From Alphaproteobacteria bacterium (GTDB taxonomy: Bacteria > Pseudomonadota > Alphaproteobacteria > Geminicoccales > Geminicoccaceae): a DNA stretch of 8,890 nucleotides. The translations under genes were made by a program, and so were the position numbers. The notes beneath the pieces were generated by a model, which was given only the letters and a program-made list of their open reading frames with translations, made no database searches and had not been told where the DNA came from. Positions 1 to 5,613 of the stretch are shown one piece after another. Every line of letters starts with the position of its first letter. The first letter of the stretch is position 1. Where the stretch lies: assembly GCA_026982585.1 (NCBI GenBank), contig JALSGW010000380.1:1-8890 (forward strand), read 5' to 3'.

Positions 1-1
1 C

Positions 2-442
2 GTATGCGAGGTGCAGCGGCTGGTATGGGCGGAGCTGGCCGAGCTCGGGGCACGGCGGTTCGCCCTGCTGGGAGCCCTGCTGGCTCCGGAGGAGGGCGAC
101 CGCGGGCGCCTTCGCAAGGCCTCGGATCCGGACGCGCTGTGGGAGCTGGCGTTCCACCGCTGGACCGGGGTCCAGGAGCTCTGGCTGCAGGAGCTGGAGG
201 GATGGGCGCGGTTCGCCCTCAAGGCGCAGGAGCTTTGGGTGCGGGGCTGGGTGCTGCCGCTGTGGGGCGCCGAGGAGGCGCCTGCGGCGGAGACGGGCGC
301 GCGGCCGAGCGGGGCCAACGACCCCGAACACGGGTCCACGCGCGGCACCACCGCGCCGGCGCGGAACCGCGACCAAGGGCCCGATCGCTCCCCGCCGGCC
401 GAGCCGCGCTCCGCTCCGGGCGGACCTGCCTCCTCCGCCTGA
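2..442 (+). CDS. Phasin-like protein, C-terminal part (gene enters from left edge)
   Basis: This is the 3' part of a gene; the reading frame is open from base 2, so the true start probably lies left of the window, although an internal GTG at 11 is possible. The visible roughly 145 residues have two parts. The first 80 or so are predicted helical, amphipathic and rich in Leu, Ala, Glu and Trp, including the segments ASDPDALWELAFHRW and GVQELWLQELEGWARF. The tail from about residue 85 is low-complexity Pro/Ala/Arg/Gly and probably disordered. Amphipathic helices with a DP-x-x-L motif followed by a disordered tail resemble phasins, which coat polyhydroxyalkanoate granules, but no diagnostic residues exist to confirm this. 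High third-position GC and sensible codon use favour this frame over the overlapping frame at 4-507. It is the only protein gene on the plus strand. Confidence 0.6.
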   Translation, partial: VCEVQRLVWAELAELGARRFALLGALLAPEEGDRGRLRKASDPDALWELAFHRWTGVQELWLQELEGWARFALKAQELWVRGWVLPLWGAEEAPAAETGARPSGANDPEHGSTRGTTAPARNRDQGPDRSPPAEPRSAPGGPASSA

Positions 443-466
443 GCCGACCCGCGAGCCCGGGTGAAT

Positions 467-482
467 CTGATGCGACAATCAG
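467..482. promoter_or_regulatory. Inverted repeat upstream of the small-RNA promoter
   Basis: CTGAT at 467-471 and ATCAG at 478-482 are perfect inverted arms separated by six bases. The centre lies near -60 relative to the start expected for the downstream promoter (about base 535), a usual place for a class I activator. The 5-6-5 geometry equals that of CRP-type sites, but the arms do not match the CRP consensus, and the spacing is two bases too wide for an FNR box. Arms this short can arise by chance. Confidence 0.2.
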
Positions 483-500
483 TCCGATCTATATGCCCTC

Positions 501-528
501 TTGCTGAATGACGCGGTGCGCCTATAAT
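501..528 (+). promoter_or_regulatory. Sigma70-type promoter for the small RNA
   Basis: A perfect -10 hexamer TATAAT lies at 523-528, preceded after a 16-base spacer by TTGCTG at 501-506, which keeps the TTG core of the -35 element. An exact TATAAT stands out in a region this GC-rich. The expected transcription start is around 534-536. The short AT-richer stretch that includes this promoter contrasts with the flanking sequence. No plus-strand protein gene follows within the window, so the promoter most simply serves the RNA at 535-659. Confidence 0.7.
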
Positions 529-534
529 TGTGGC

Positions 535-659
535 AGCGCAGCAAGGGCGGGAACGGTTCCCGCCTGCTGCCGGCGAGTTTCCCGGAAGCCTCCCTGAACC
601 ACCGATCCGCAAAGGATCGGCACTTGGCCCCGAGGGATCGTCCTTCGGGGCGTTTTTTT
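535..659 (+). ncRNA. Candidate structured small RNA of about 125 nt, family unknown
   Basis: The transcript is defined by the promoter at 501-528 and the intrinsic terminator ending at 659. Three structures can be drawn by hand. Hairpin 1 (538-570) is long: arms 538-542/566-570, then 544-546/563-565, then 548-554/556-562, with single-base bulges at 543 and 547. Hairpin 2 (602-620) is a perfect seven-pair stem with loop GCAAA. Hairpin 3 (627-651) is the terminator. The stretch 571-601 is weakly structured and could be the target-pairing region. It does not resemble tmRNA, 4.5S RNA, 6S RNA or RNase P RNA. GGA triplets occur, but most lie inside stems, which argues against a CsrA-sponge RNA. The downstream genes are all on the other strand, so a riboswitch or attenuator role is unlikely. 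The existence of a transcript is inferred; its function is unknown. Confidence 0.6.
627..659 (+). terminator. Rho-independent terminator of the small RNA
   Basis: Bases 627-637 pair with 641-651 in an 11-pair stem (one G-U pair at 634/644) around the three-base loop TCG. A G and then seven T residues follow at 653-659. This is a textbook intrinsic terminator on the plus strand. Read on the minus strand no T-run follows the hairpin, so it does not act as a terminator for the dipeptidase gene that ends at 784. Confidence 0.9.
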
Positions 660-783
660 GGTCGCTCTGCGGGCGGTCCTGCGCGCCGTGGAGGGCGGGC
701 GGGCCCGCCGGGTCGAGCGGATGGCCGCGTGCATCAGGACGTGCACCCGTGCCACCCCATCCCGCGCCGGATCACGCCACGCG
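660..783. other. GC-rich intergenic spacer
   Basis: This is the downstream flank of both the small RNA (plus strand) and the M20 dipeptidase gene (minus strand). It contains a 12-base palindrome GGCGGGCCCGCC at 698-709 and one copy of a short direct repeat at 731-743. No T-run follows the palindrome on either strand, so no intrinsic terminator for the minus-strand series is visible. Frames that stay open here look like GC-driven by-products. Confidence 0.5.
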
Positions 784-793
784 TCAGGACGTG
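731..793. repeat. Short direct repeat, two copies 50 bases apart
   Basis: TCAGGACGTG occurs at 734-743 and again at 784-793; including the preceding bases (GCA versus GCG) 12 of 13 positions match. The second copy contains the stop codon and last codons of the M20 dipeptidase gene. The first copy lies 50 bases past that stop. This may be the trace of a small duplication at the gene end, or chance. Confidence 0.35.
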
Positions 794-2172
794 TCCCGGC
801 CGAGCTCGTGGAGCAGGGCGATGTGGCTTTCGATGCCGCGCCGGTAGCAGATCAGATCGAACTTTTCGTTGGGGCTGTGGGGCCCGTCGTCGTCCAGGCC
901 GAAGCCGATGAGCAGGGTGTCGATGCCGAGCTCCTCCTTGAGCATCGCCACCACCGGGATGGTGCCCCCGCAGCCGATCCGGGCCGGAGGATGTGGGAAC
1001 ACCTGGCTGAGCGCGCGCTCGGCCGCCCGGAAGAAGGGGCTCTCGGCCGGGATCCGGATGGGGGCGGCGGCGGCGAGCGGGCGGATCTCCAGCCGGTAGC
1101 CTTGCGGGGTGCGCGCCTCCAGGGTTTGCCGAAGCCGGGCCAGCACCGTCTCGGGGTCCTGGTCGGGCACCAGGCGCAGGCTCAGCTTGGCGAAGGCGCG
1201 GGCCGGGATCACGGTCTTCTGGCCGGCACCGGTGTAGCCGCCCCAGATCCCGTTGACGTCGAGGGTGGGGCGGGCCCACAGACGTTCGGCGACCGTGAAC
1301 CCCTCCTCCCCCTCCGCGCGGGTGATGCCCACCGCGCCGAGGAACTGCTCCACGTCGAAGCCGATCTCCCGCCATGCCTGGCGTTGCTGGGGATCGAGCT
1401 CCCGCACCGTGTCGTAGAGACCCGGGATCTGGATGCGGCCCTGGTCGTCGTGCAGGGAGGCGATCATCCGGGCGAGCGCGTGGATGGGGTTGGGGGCGAC
1501 GCCGCCGTAGAGCCCCGAGTGGAGGTCGACCGCGGCTCCGGCGAGTTCGAGCTCGACGTAGAGCAGGCCGCGCAGCATCTGGGTGATCGCCGGCCGGTCG
1601 GGGCCGAGCATGGTGGTATCGGAGATCACCGCCACGTCGGCCGCCAACTCCTCGCGGCGCCGGCGCAGATAGGGGGCGAGGTTGGGGCTTCCGCTCTCCT
1701 CCTCGCCCTCGATGAGGAAGGTGATGGAACAGGGCAGCTCGCCGGCGCTCGTGCGCACCGCCCGGAGCGCCTCGATCATGGTCATGAGCTGGCCTTTGTT
1801 GTCCACCGCCCCGCGGGCCACCAGCCGCGGTCCGGAGGGGCCCTCCTCGGTGACCGGCTCGAAGGGGGGATGGCGCCATTCCGCGAGCGGGTCCGGGGGC
1901 TGGACGTCGTAATGGCCGTAGTAGAGCAGATGGGGCCGGCCGCTTCCGCCCCGCGCCCACACCACCGGATGGCCGTCCGTTTCCTCCACCGCCACCACCA
2001 GCCCGAGCCCGGCGAGCTCCCGGGCCAGCCATTCGGCGGCCCGCCGGGTGTCGGCCCGATGCGCGGGGTCGGTGCCCACGCTCGGGATGCGAAGAAGCGC
2101 GCACAGCCGTGCCACGCTCGCGTCGAAGTCGCGGGCCGCCTGCGCCCGCGCCGCCTCCAGGGACAAGGTCAT
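784..2172 (-). CDS. M20-family zinc dipeptidase (CPG2/carnosinase-like)
   Basis: The 462-residue product is a metallopeptidase of family M20 that would hydrolyse dipeptides or related amide substrates in the cytoplasm using two zinc ions. The expected active-site motifs appear in order: GHYDVQPPDP (metal His87, conserved Asp89), GAVDNKGQ (bridging Asp124), EGEEESGS (base Glu158, metal Glu159), SDTT (metal Asp185), DLHSG (His218, start of the dimerisation lid) and PHSPNE (metal His432). Length and layout fit the complete two-domain dipeptidases (carnosinase type), with no signal peptide. The ATG at 2172 is preceded by a strong Shine-Dalgarno sequence, GGAGGGAG, seven bases upstream, and overlaps the stop of the PP2C gene by four bases (ATGA), so the two are probably translationally coupled. 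The exact substrate cannot be read from the sequence. This is the last gene of the minus-strand series. Confidence 0.92.
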   Translation of the reverse strand: MTLSLEAARAQAARDFDASVARLCALLRIPSVGTDPAHRADTRRAAEWLARELAGLGLVVAVEETDGHPVVWARGGSGRPHLLYYGHYDVQPPDPLAEWRHPPFEPVTEEGPSGPRLVARGAVDNKGQLMTMIEALRAVRTSAGELPCSITFLIEGEEESGSPNLAPYLRRRREELAADVAVISDTTMLGPDRPAITQMLRGLLYVELELAGAAVDLHSGLYGGVAPNPIHALARMIASLHDDQGRIQIPGLYDTVRELDPQQRQAWREIGFDVEQFLGAVGITRAEGEEGFTVAERLWARPTLDVNGIWGGYTGAGQKTVIPARAFAKLSLRLVPDQDPETVLARLRQTLEARTPQGYRLEIRPLAAAAPIRIPAESPFFRAAERALSQVFPHPPARIGCGGTIPVVAMLKEELGIDTLLIGFGLDDDGPHSPNEKFDLICYRRGIESHIALLHELGRDTS

Positions 2173-2930
2173 CGTTCGTCTCCCTCCGATCCTTCCCCTT
2201 GTCGCTGCCGCTGCACCCGCACCAGAACAAAGGTCACATTGTCGCGGGCTTGTCGCTCTTCGACGGCCAGGGCGAGCAGCCGGTCGGCCGCCCGCTCGAG
2301 CTCCGTCTCGGCGAGGAGAACGTCGCGGATCTCGGCGTCATTCAGCTCGCCGGTGAGCCCGTCGCTGCACAGCAGGAACAGATCGCCCTCCGCAAGCCGG
2401 CCCGCCGCCCGGTCCAGCACCAGCTCCTCATCCACGCCCACCGCCCGGGTGAGCCGGCTCGCGAGCGGGTGCCGGCGGGCGTTCCAGTCGTCCATGCGGC
2501 CGCTTCGCACCAGCTCGGCGGCGAGATTATGGTCCGTGGTGAGCCATGCGAGATCGTTGCCGCGCACCAACCCGATGCGGCTGTCGCCCGCCCACAGCAC
2601 CCGCCAGCCCGGTGGTTTGACCAGCAACACCGCCACCGTGCTGCCGCTCGGCCCGAAACCGATCGCCTCCCCGAGGAGCCGCTCGTGCACCGCCTCGATG
2701 GCGCGCACCATCATCGATTCCACCTCGCGCGGGGGCAGGCCGGCCGGCAGCTGGAGCGCCGCCTCGGCCAGCAGCCGGCTGGCCCGCTCGCCGCGCACCA
2801 GGCCTCCCATGCCGTCGGCCACCAGCCACAGGCCGAGATCCGGACGCAGGGCGAAGGCGTCCTCGTTGTGGGCGCGCACCGGTCCGGCGGCGCTGCGCGC
2901 CGTGGCTGCAAACCGCCAGCCCAGGCTCAT
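2169..2930 (-). CDS. PP2C-family serine/threonine protein phosphatase
   Basis: This is a soluble metal-dependent phosphatase of the bacterial Stp/PppA type, about 253 residues, that removes phosphate from Ser/Thr of proteins. Visible PP2C motifs, numbered from the GTG at 2945, are RAHNEDA (24-30), VADGMGG (metal Asp44), GSTVAV (101-106), WAGDSR (118-123), LTTDH (135-139), CSDGLT (metal Asp194) and RDNVT (metal Asp235). All the metal-binding aspartates I can recognise are present, so it is likely active. Two starts are possible: GTG at 2945 and ATG at 2930. I prefer the ATG because it gives the short N-terminus usual for the family; both have weak ribosome-binding sites. The highly charged C-terminus is probably disordered. 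Relatives usually counteract a Hanks-type kinase or act in type VI secretion, but no kinase, FHA or secretion gene is visible here. It overlaps the M20 gene by four bases. Confidence 0.92.
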   Translation of the reverse strand: MSLGWRFAATARSAAGPVRAHNEDAFALRPDLGLWLVADGMGGLVRGERASRLLAEAALQLPAGLPPREVESMMVRAIEAVHERLLGEAIGFGPSGSTVAVLLVKPPGWRVLWAGDSRIGLVRGNDLAWLTTDHNLAAELVRSGRMDDWNARRHPLASRLTRAVGVDEELVLDRAAGRLAEGDLFLLCSDGLTGELNDAEIRDVLLAETELERAADRLLALAVEERQARDNVTFVLVRVQRQRQGEGSEGDER

Positions 2931-2937
2931 GCCGCTC

Positions 2938-2997
2938 TCATCCACGCCATCCGGAGCAGAAACGGCGCCCGCGAGCCTTTGGGGGGTGTTGCCGCAT
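2938..2997 (-). CDS. Possible 19-residue leader ORF before the PP2C gene
   Basis: An ATG at 2997 lies eight bases after GGGAG, a better ribosome-binding site than either start of the PP2C gene. The frame encodes 19 residues (MRQHPPKARGRRFCSGWRG) and stops at 2938, seven bases before the PP2C ATG at 2930. This spacing would allow translational coupling. The peptide is very basic and unlike any family I know. It may equally be a chance ORF in the only larger gap of the series. Confidence 0.2.
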   Translation of the reverse strand: MRQHPPKARGRRFCSGWRG

Positions 2998-3052
2998 CGA
3001 TGATTCTCCCGCGCCCCGAGGCCGGCTCCGACCGCCGGCGTCCCGAATTCCT

Positions 3053-3703
3053 CTAGCCCCGGCCGGTGGTCGGCGGAAGGGGCGCGAGCGGCGAGCTGCT
3101 TTGCGGAAACCTTTCCTGGAGGGTTCCTGCCCGCAGGTGCAGGGCACCTCCGGCGGGTATGGCGATGTCCAGCATGGCCGCATCGGGGAGATCAAGATAG
3201 GCGCAGCAGAGGGCGCCGTTGATGGTGCCGTGGGCGACGAGCAGAATCCGGGCCTGCGGGGGTTGGCGGGCGAGCCAGCCGCGCGCGCGGGCGAACACCG
3301 CGGAGCGGCTTTCTCCGCCGGGCGGCGCCACGGCGAAGCCGGATTGCACGCACAAGAGCCAGCGCTCGCGATCCCGCGCTTCGATGTCGGCGGCGGTGAG
3401 GCCGTCCCAAGCACCCCAGCCGATCTCCCGCACCTCCGGATCGAGGCGGATGCGCTCGGGCGCAAGACCGAGCTGCTCAAGCAGCAGCACCGCGCTCTGC
3501 CAGGCGCGCGGCAGCGGGCTCGCCACCAGCTCGAAGTCGTGGAGCCGTGCGCCGAAGCGGCGTCGCAGTTGCCGGCCGAGCCGCCGCAGCTGGGCGATGC
3601 CGGCGAGGGTGAGGGGGGAATCCCGATGCCCCTGGAAGCGGCCGGTGCGGTTCCACAGGGTCTCGCCGTGGCGGACCAGAATCAGCTCGAGGTCGGGGCG
3701 CAC
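3053..3703 (-). CDS. Histidine phosphatase superfamily protein (GpmB/CobC-like)
   Basis: The 216-residue soluble protein belongs to the branch-1 histidine phosphatases, which form a phospho-histidine intermediate. The catalytic core is complete: RHGET at 11-15 (nucleophile His12), SPLPRAWQSA at 62-71 (Arg66), the acid Glu93 in VREIGWG, and VAHGT at 156-160 (His158). Length and motifs fit single-domain phosphatases such as GpmB or CobC/alpha-ribazole phosphatase, and do not fit true cofactor-dependent phosphoglycerate mutase, which is longer. The substrate cannot be assigned; no cobalamin genes are nearby. The start is GTG at 3703, with GAGGG seven bases upstream, located inside the end of the NnrU gene, whose stop is only three bases away; the two are likely coupled. 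The last 25 or so residues are Pro/Ser-rich and probably unstructured. Confidence 0.9.
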   Translation of the reverse strand: MRPDLELILVRHGETLWNRTGRFQGHRDSPLTLAGIAQLRRLGRQLRRRFGARLHDFELVASPLPRAWQSAVLLLEQLGLAPERIRLDPEVREIGWGAWDGLTAADIEARDRERWLLCVQSGFAVAPPGGESRSAVFARARGWLARQPPQARILLVAHGTINGALCCAYLDLPDAAMLDIAIPAGGALHLRAGTLQERFPQSSSPLAPLPPTTGRG

Positions 3704-3706
3704 GGC

Positions 3707-4447
3707 TCAGCCCTCGGAGAGCAGCGGGACCCCGAGGAGAGGCCCGTGCAGCAGGACCAGCACCAGGTAGAGGGCGAGGGCGCCGGCGATGGGAGCGGGG
3801 CCGATCTCCCGAAAGGCCAGTCGCTGCCGCCCTTCGAGGATGGCCTGGAAGGGCAGATTCGAGGTGGTTTGGTAGAAGATGCCCACACCGGGTCCGCCCT
3901 CCCGCAACCGCCGCCGGTCGACCAGCGCCGGACCCAAAGTGAAGGCGGCGAAGAGGGCCGCGAACAACCACAGGGCGGCGAGATCGTCGGCCGCCAGCAG
4001 ATGGCCCAGCGCCCACAGGCTGACCGCCCAGGAGAGCGGATGGCGGGTGACCCGCACGATACCGCGCACCGCCTCCGCCCCAGCGCTCTCCTCGCGGCGA
4101 CCGGAGAGGGGCGGATCCAGGGCGGCGAGCCCGGCCACCAGCAATAGCGCGGCCGGAAGCGGAAGCACCAACGCCAGCGCGAGAAGCGCGTCGGGCGGCT
4201 CCCACAGCGCCAGCTCCGGCGCCCGGCGGTACGCCGCGATCAACCAGGCGAGGGCGGGCAACTCCGCTCCCAGCCCCAGTAACCGACGGCCGCGCTCGCC
4301 CCGCGGCATGCCGCGCCAAGAGGGCAGCGGTGCGGCCGCGAACAGGAGATGGAGCACGAGAAAGGCGATCGCCGCCAGCTGGAGTTCCAGCACCGCCGGC
4401 CCACCGCGCGCAACCGAAGGCTGCCTAGCACGTCCGCGGCCCGCCAT
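3707..4447 (-). CDS. NnrU-family integral membrane protein
   Basis: This hydrophobic protein has about six likely membrane segments (roughly residues 20-38, 56-73, 87-110, 138-152, 155-173 and 216-237). The conserved signature is GIVRVTRHPLSWA at 129-141 with His136, followed by a GHLLA motif; another conserved-looking histidine is His33 in the first segment. NnrU proteins were named from a locus needed for nitrite and nitric-oxide reductase expression, and are related to plant and cyanobacterial zeta-carotene isomerase (Z-ISO), a heme protein in which histidines bind heme. No denitrification or carotenoid gene is visible here, so the role is open. The ATG at 4447 adds about 18 basic residues before the first membrane segment and its Shine-Dalgarno (GAGGAGG, 4464-4470) is too distant at 16 bases. 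A GTG at 4393 would give the short N-terminus usual for the family but has a poor binding site. Confidence 0.85.
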   Translation of the reverse strand: MAGRGRARQPSVARGGPAVLELQLAAIAFLVLHLLFAAAPLPSWRGMPRGERGRRLLGLGAELPALAWLIAAYRRAPELALWEPPDALLALALVLPLPAALLLVAGLAALDPPLSGRREESAGAEAVRGIVRVTRHPLSWAVSLWALGHLLAADDLAALWLFAALFAAFTLGPALVDRRRLREGGPGVGIFYQTTSNLPFQAILEGRQRLAFREIGPAPIAGALALYLVLVLLHGPLLGVPLLSEG

Positions 4448-4468
4448 CCACGGGCGCGCGCCGCCTCC

Positions 4469-5575
4469 TCAATCGCACCGGCCGCGGCCCAGTCTCCAGA
4501 GCTCGACCACCAACAGGCCGAGCGTCCCCAGGGCGAGCGGCAGCATGTAGTAGATCGCCCGGAACAGGATGAGCGCGCCGAACAACGCCGCGGTGAGCTG
4601 TTCGGGAGGTGCGATCAACAGCAGCACGGCACCTTCGAGCACCCCGAGCGAGCCCGGCACCTGGCTCAACAGGCCGAGCGCCAGCGCCGCCACCAGAATC
4701 GCCAAGGTCTCGTGATAAGCGAGCGCCAGCTCCGGCGGCAGCAGCACGTGGAGGGTGGCGGCGATGCCGGCGAGATCGCCGATTCCGAGGGCGATCAAAA
4801 GCAGGGTGATGCGCCATTCCGGAAGCTCCACCACCTGACCCAAAAGCCGCAGCCGGCGGCGCAGCACCGAGACCAAGAGCAGGATCACCGCCACCCCCGC
4901 CAGCACCAGCAGGCCGAGCAGTCGGAACCAGGAAGGCGCGAGCCCGGTTGCCGCCGCCAGCACCTCCGGCCAGGCCAGCAATACGATCCCGCCCAGGGTG
5001 GCCATGCCGAGGCCGAAGGCGCTCGAGAAATAGAGCTGGATTTTCATCACGTCGAGGAAGGTGAACCCCTTGGCGCCGTAGAGCCGGTAGCGGACGGTGG
5101 CGCCGATCAGGATCGCGAATCCCACCGCGTGGGCGATCGCCTGGGTGATGAAGGAATAAAGCGCCACCGCTTGAAAGGGGGCGGTGCGGCGCACGAACCG
5201 CACGGCATAGTACTCGTAGCCGATCAGGGCGGCGAAGCTGAGGGCGGTGAAGGCGACGGCGAGCAGGATGGGCTCGGGACCGACGGCTGTGATTTCGCGC
5301 AGGAGCTCTTCCAGGGTCAGTCCGAGCGCCCACCGTCGCAACACCCACAACGCCACCAGGAACACCAGGGTTCCGAACAGCAGCGACCACAGGCGCTTGA
5401 GTCTTGCAGGGGTATAGCCGGCCGGGGCGGCCGGCCGGCACGCCGCCGCCGATGCGCTGCGCTCGGGCGTCGCAGCCGGTGCGGCGGTGCAGGGTGCGAG
5501 CAGGGCGGTCTCGCAAGCGGCTGACTGTCCGGCTTCCCTCATCGGACTCCGGCCGGCCGGTGGAGGTGGGCTCAT
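4469..5575 (-). CDS. MprF-type flippase-domain membrane protein (LPG synthase TM / UPF0104 family)
   Basis: The 368-residue protein has about eight membrane segments (near 62-80, 102-121, 136-160, 180-202, 218-239, 255-278, 288-322, 330-358). It shows family features of the N-terminal domain of MprF and of YbhN: YYAVRF after the second segment, a Ser/Thr/Gln-rich third segment, the VRYRLYG loop, and SQVPGSLGVLEG at 304-315. It lacks the cytosolic aminoacyl-transferase domain of MprF, so it cannot make lysyl-phosphatidylglycerol; a role in lipid or polyprenyl-linked substrate movement is inferred from the family only. The first 57 or so residues are Ala/Pro-rich and unusual. Starts at 5575 (ATG) and 5542 (ATG, GGAG four bases upstream) are possible; no ATG, GTG or TTG occurs in frame between 5542 and the first membrane segment. 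It lies 38 bases after the acyl-CoA synthetase gene and 21 bases before NnrU. Confidence 0.87.
   Translation of the reverse strand: MSPPPPAGRSPMREAGQSAACETALLAPCTAAPAATPERSASAAACRPAAPAGYTPARLKRLWSLLFGTLVFLVALWVLRRWALGLTLEELLREITAVGPEPILLAVAFTALSFAALIGYEYYAVRFVRRTAPFQAVALYSFITQAIAHAVGFAILIGATVRYRLYGAKGFTFLDVMKIQLYFSSAFGLGMATLGGIVLLAWPEVLAAATGLAPSWFRLLGLLVLAGVAVILLLVSVLRRRLRLLGQVVELPEWRITLLLIALGIGDLAGIAATLHVLLPPELALAYHETLAILVAALALGLLSQVPGSLGVLEGAVLLLIAPPEQLTAALFGALILFRAIYYMLPLALGTLGLLVVELWRLGRGRCD
5417..5435. repeat. Perfect GC inverted repeat inside the N-terminal tail coding region
   Basis: GCCGGCC at 5417-5423 and GGCCGGC at 5429-5435 form a seven-pair stem with a five-base loop, followed by a further CCGG unit. 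It encodes part of the Ala/Pro-rich tail of the MprF-type protein. No T-run follows on either strand, so it is not an intrinsic terminator. Confidence 0.5.
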
Positions 5576-5613
5576 CTTCCGGGCAAAAGGTTAAGCCAAG
5601 GCAAAGAGGCCGG

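Noticed and set aside
467..482. FNR/Anr box
   Set aside because: The spacing between half-sites is six bases instead of four, and the arms begin with C instead of the consensus T.
4..507. Alternative plus-strand frame overlapping the possible phasin gene
   Set aside because: The product is almost entirely Gly/Ala/Arg/Pro low complexity, while the frame at 2-442 has normal amino-acid use and high third-position GC.
535..659. Riboswitch or attenuator leader
   Set aside because: No plus-strand gene follows the terminator within the window; the next genes are all on the opposite strand.
535..659. CsrA-sequestering (RsmY/RsmZ/CsrB-type) RNA
   Set aside because: Four GGA triplets are present, but three are paired inside stems and the typical repeated A-GGA hairpin loops are missing.
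698..709. GC palindrome as a terminator for the minus-strand series
   Set aside because: No T-run follows it on either strand; it is too short and GC-only to call an intrinsic terminator.
658..3003. Plus-strand open frame of 781 codons opposite the M20 and PP2C genes
   Set aside because: Same effect: it mirrors two well-supported minus-strand genes, shows no recognisable motif and has no ribosome-binding site worth noting.
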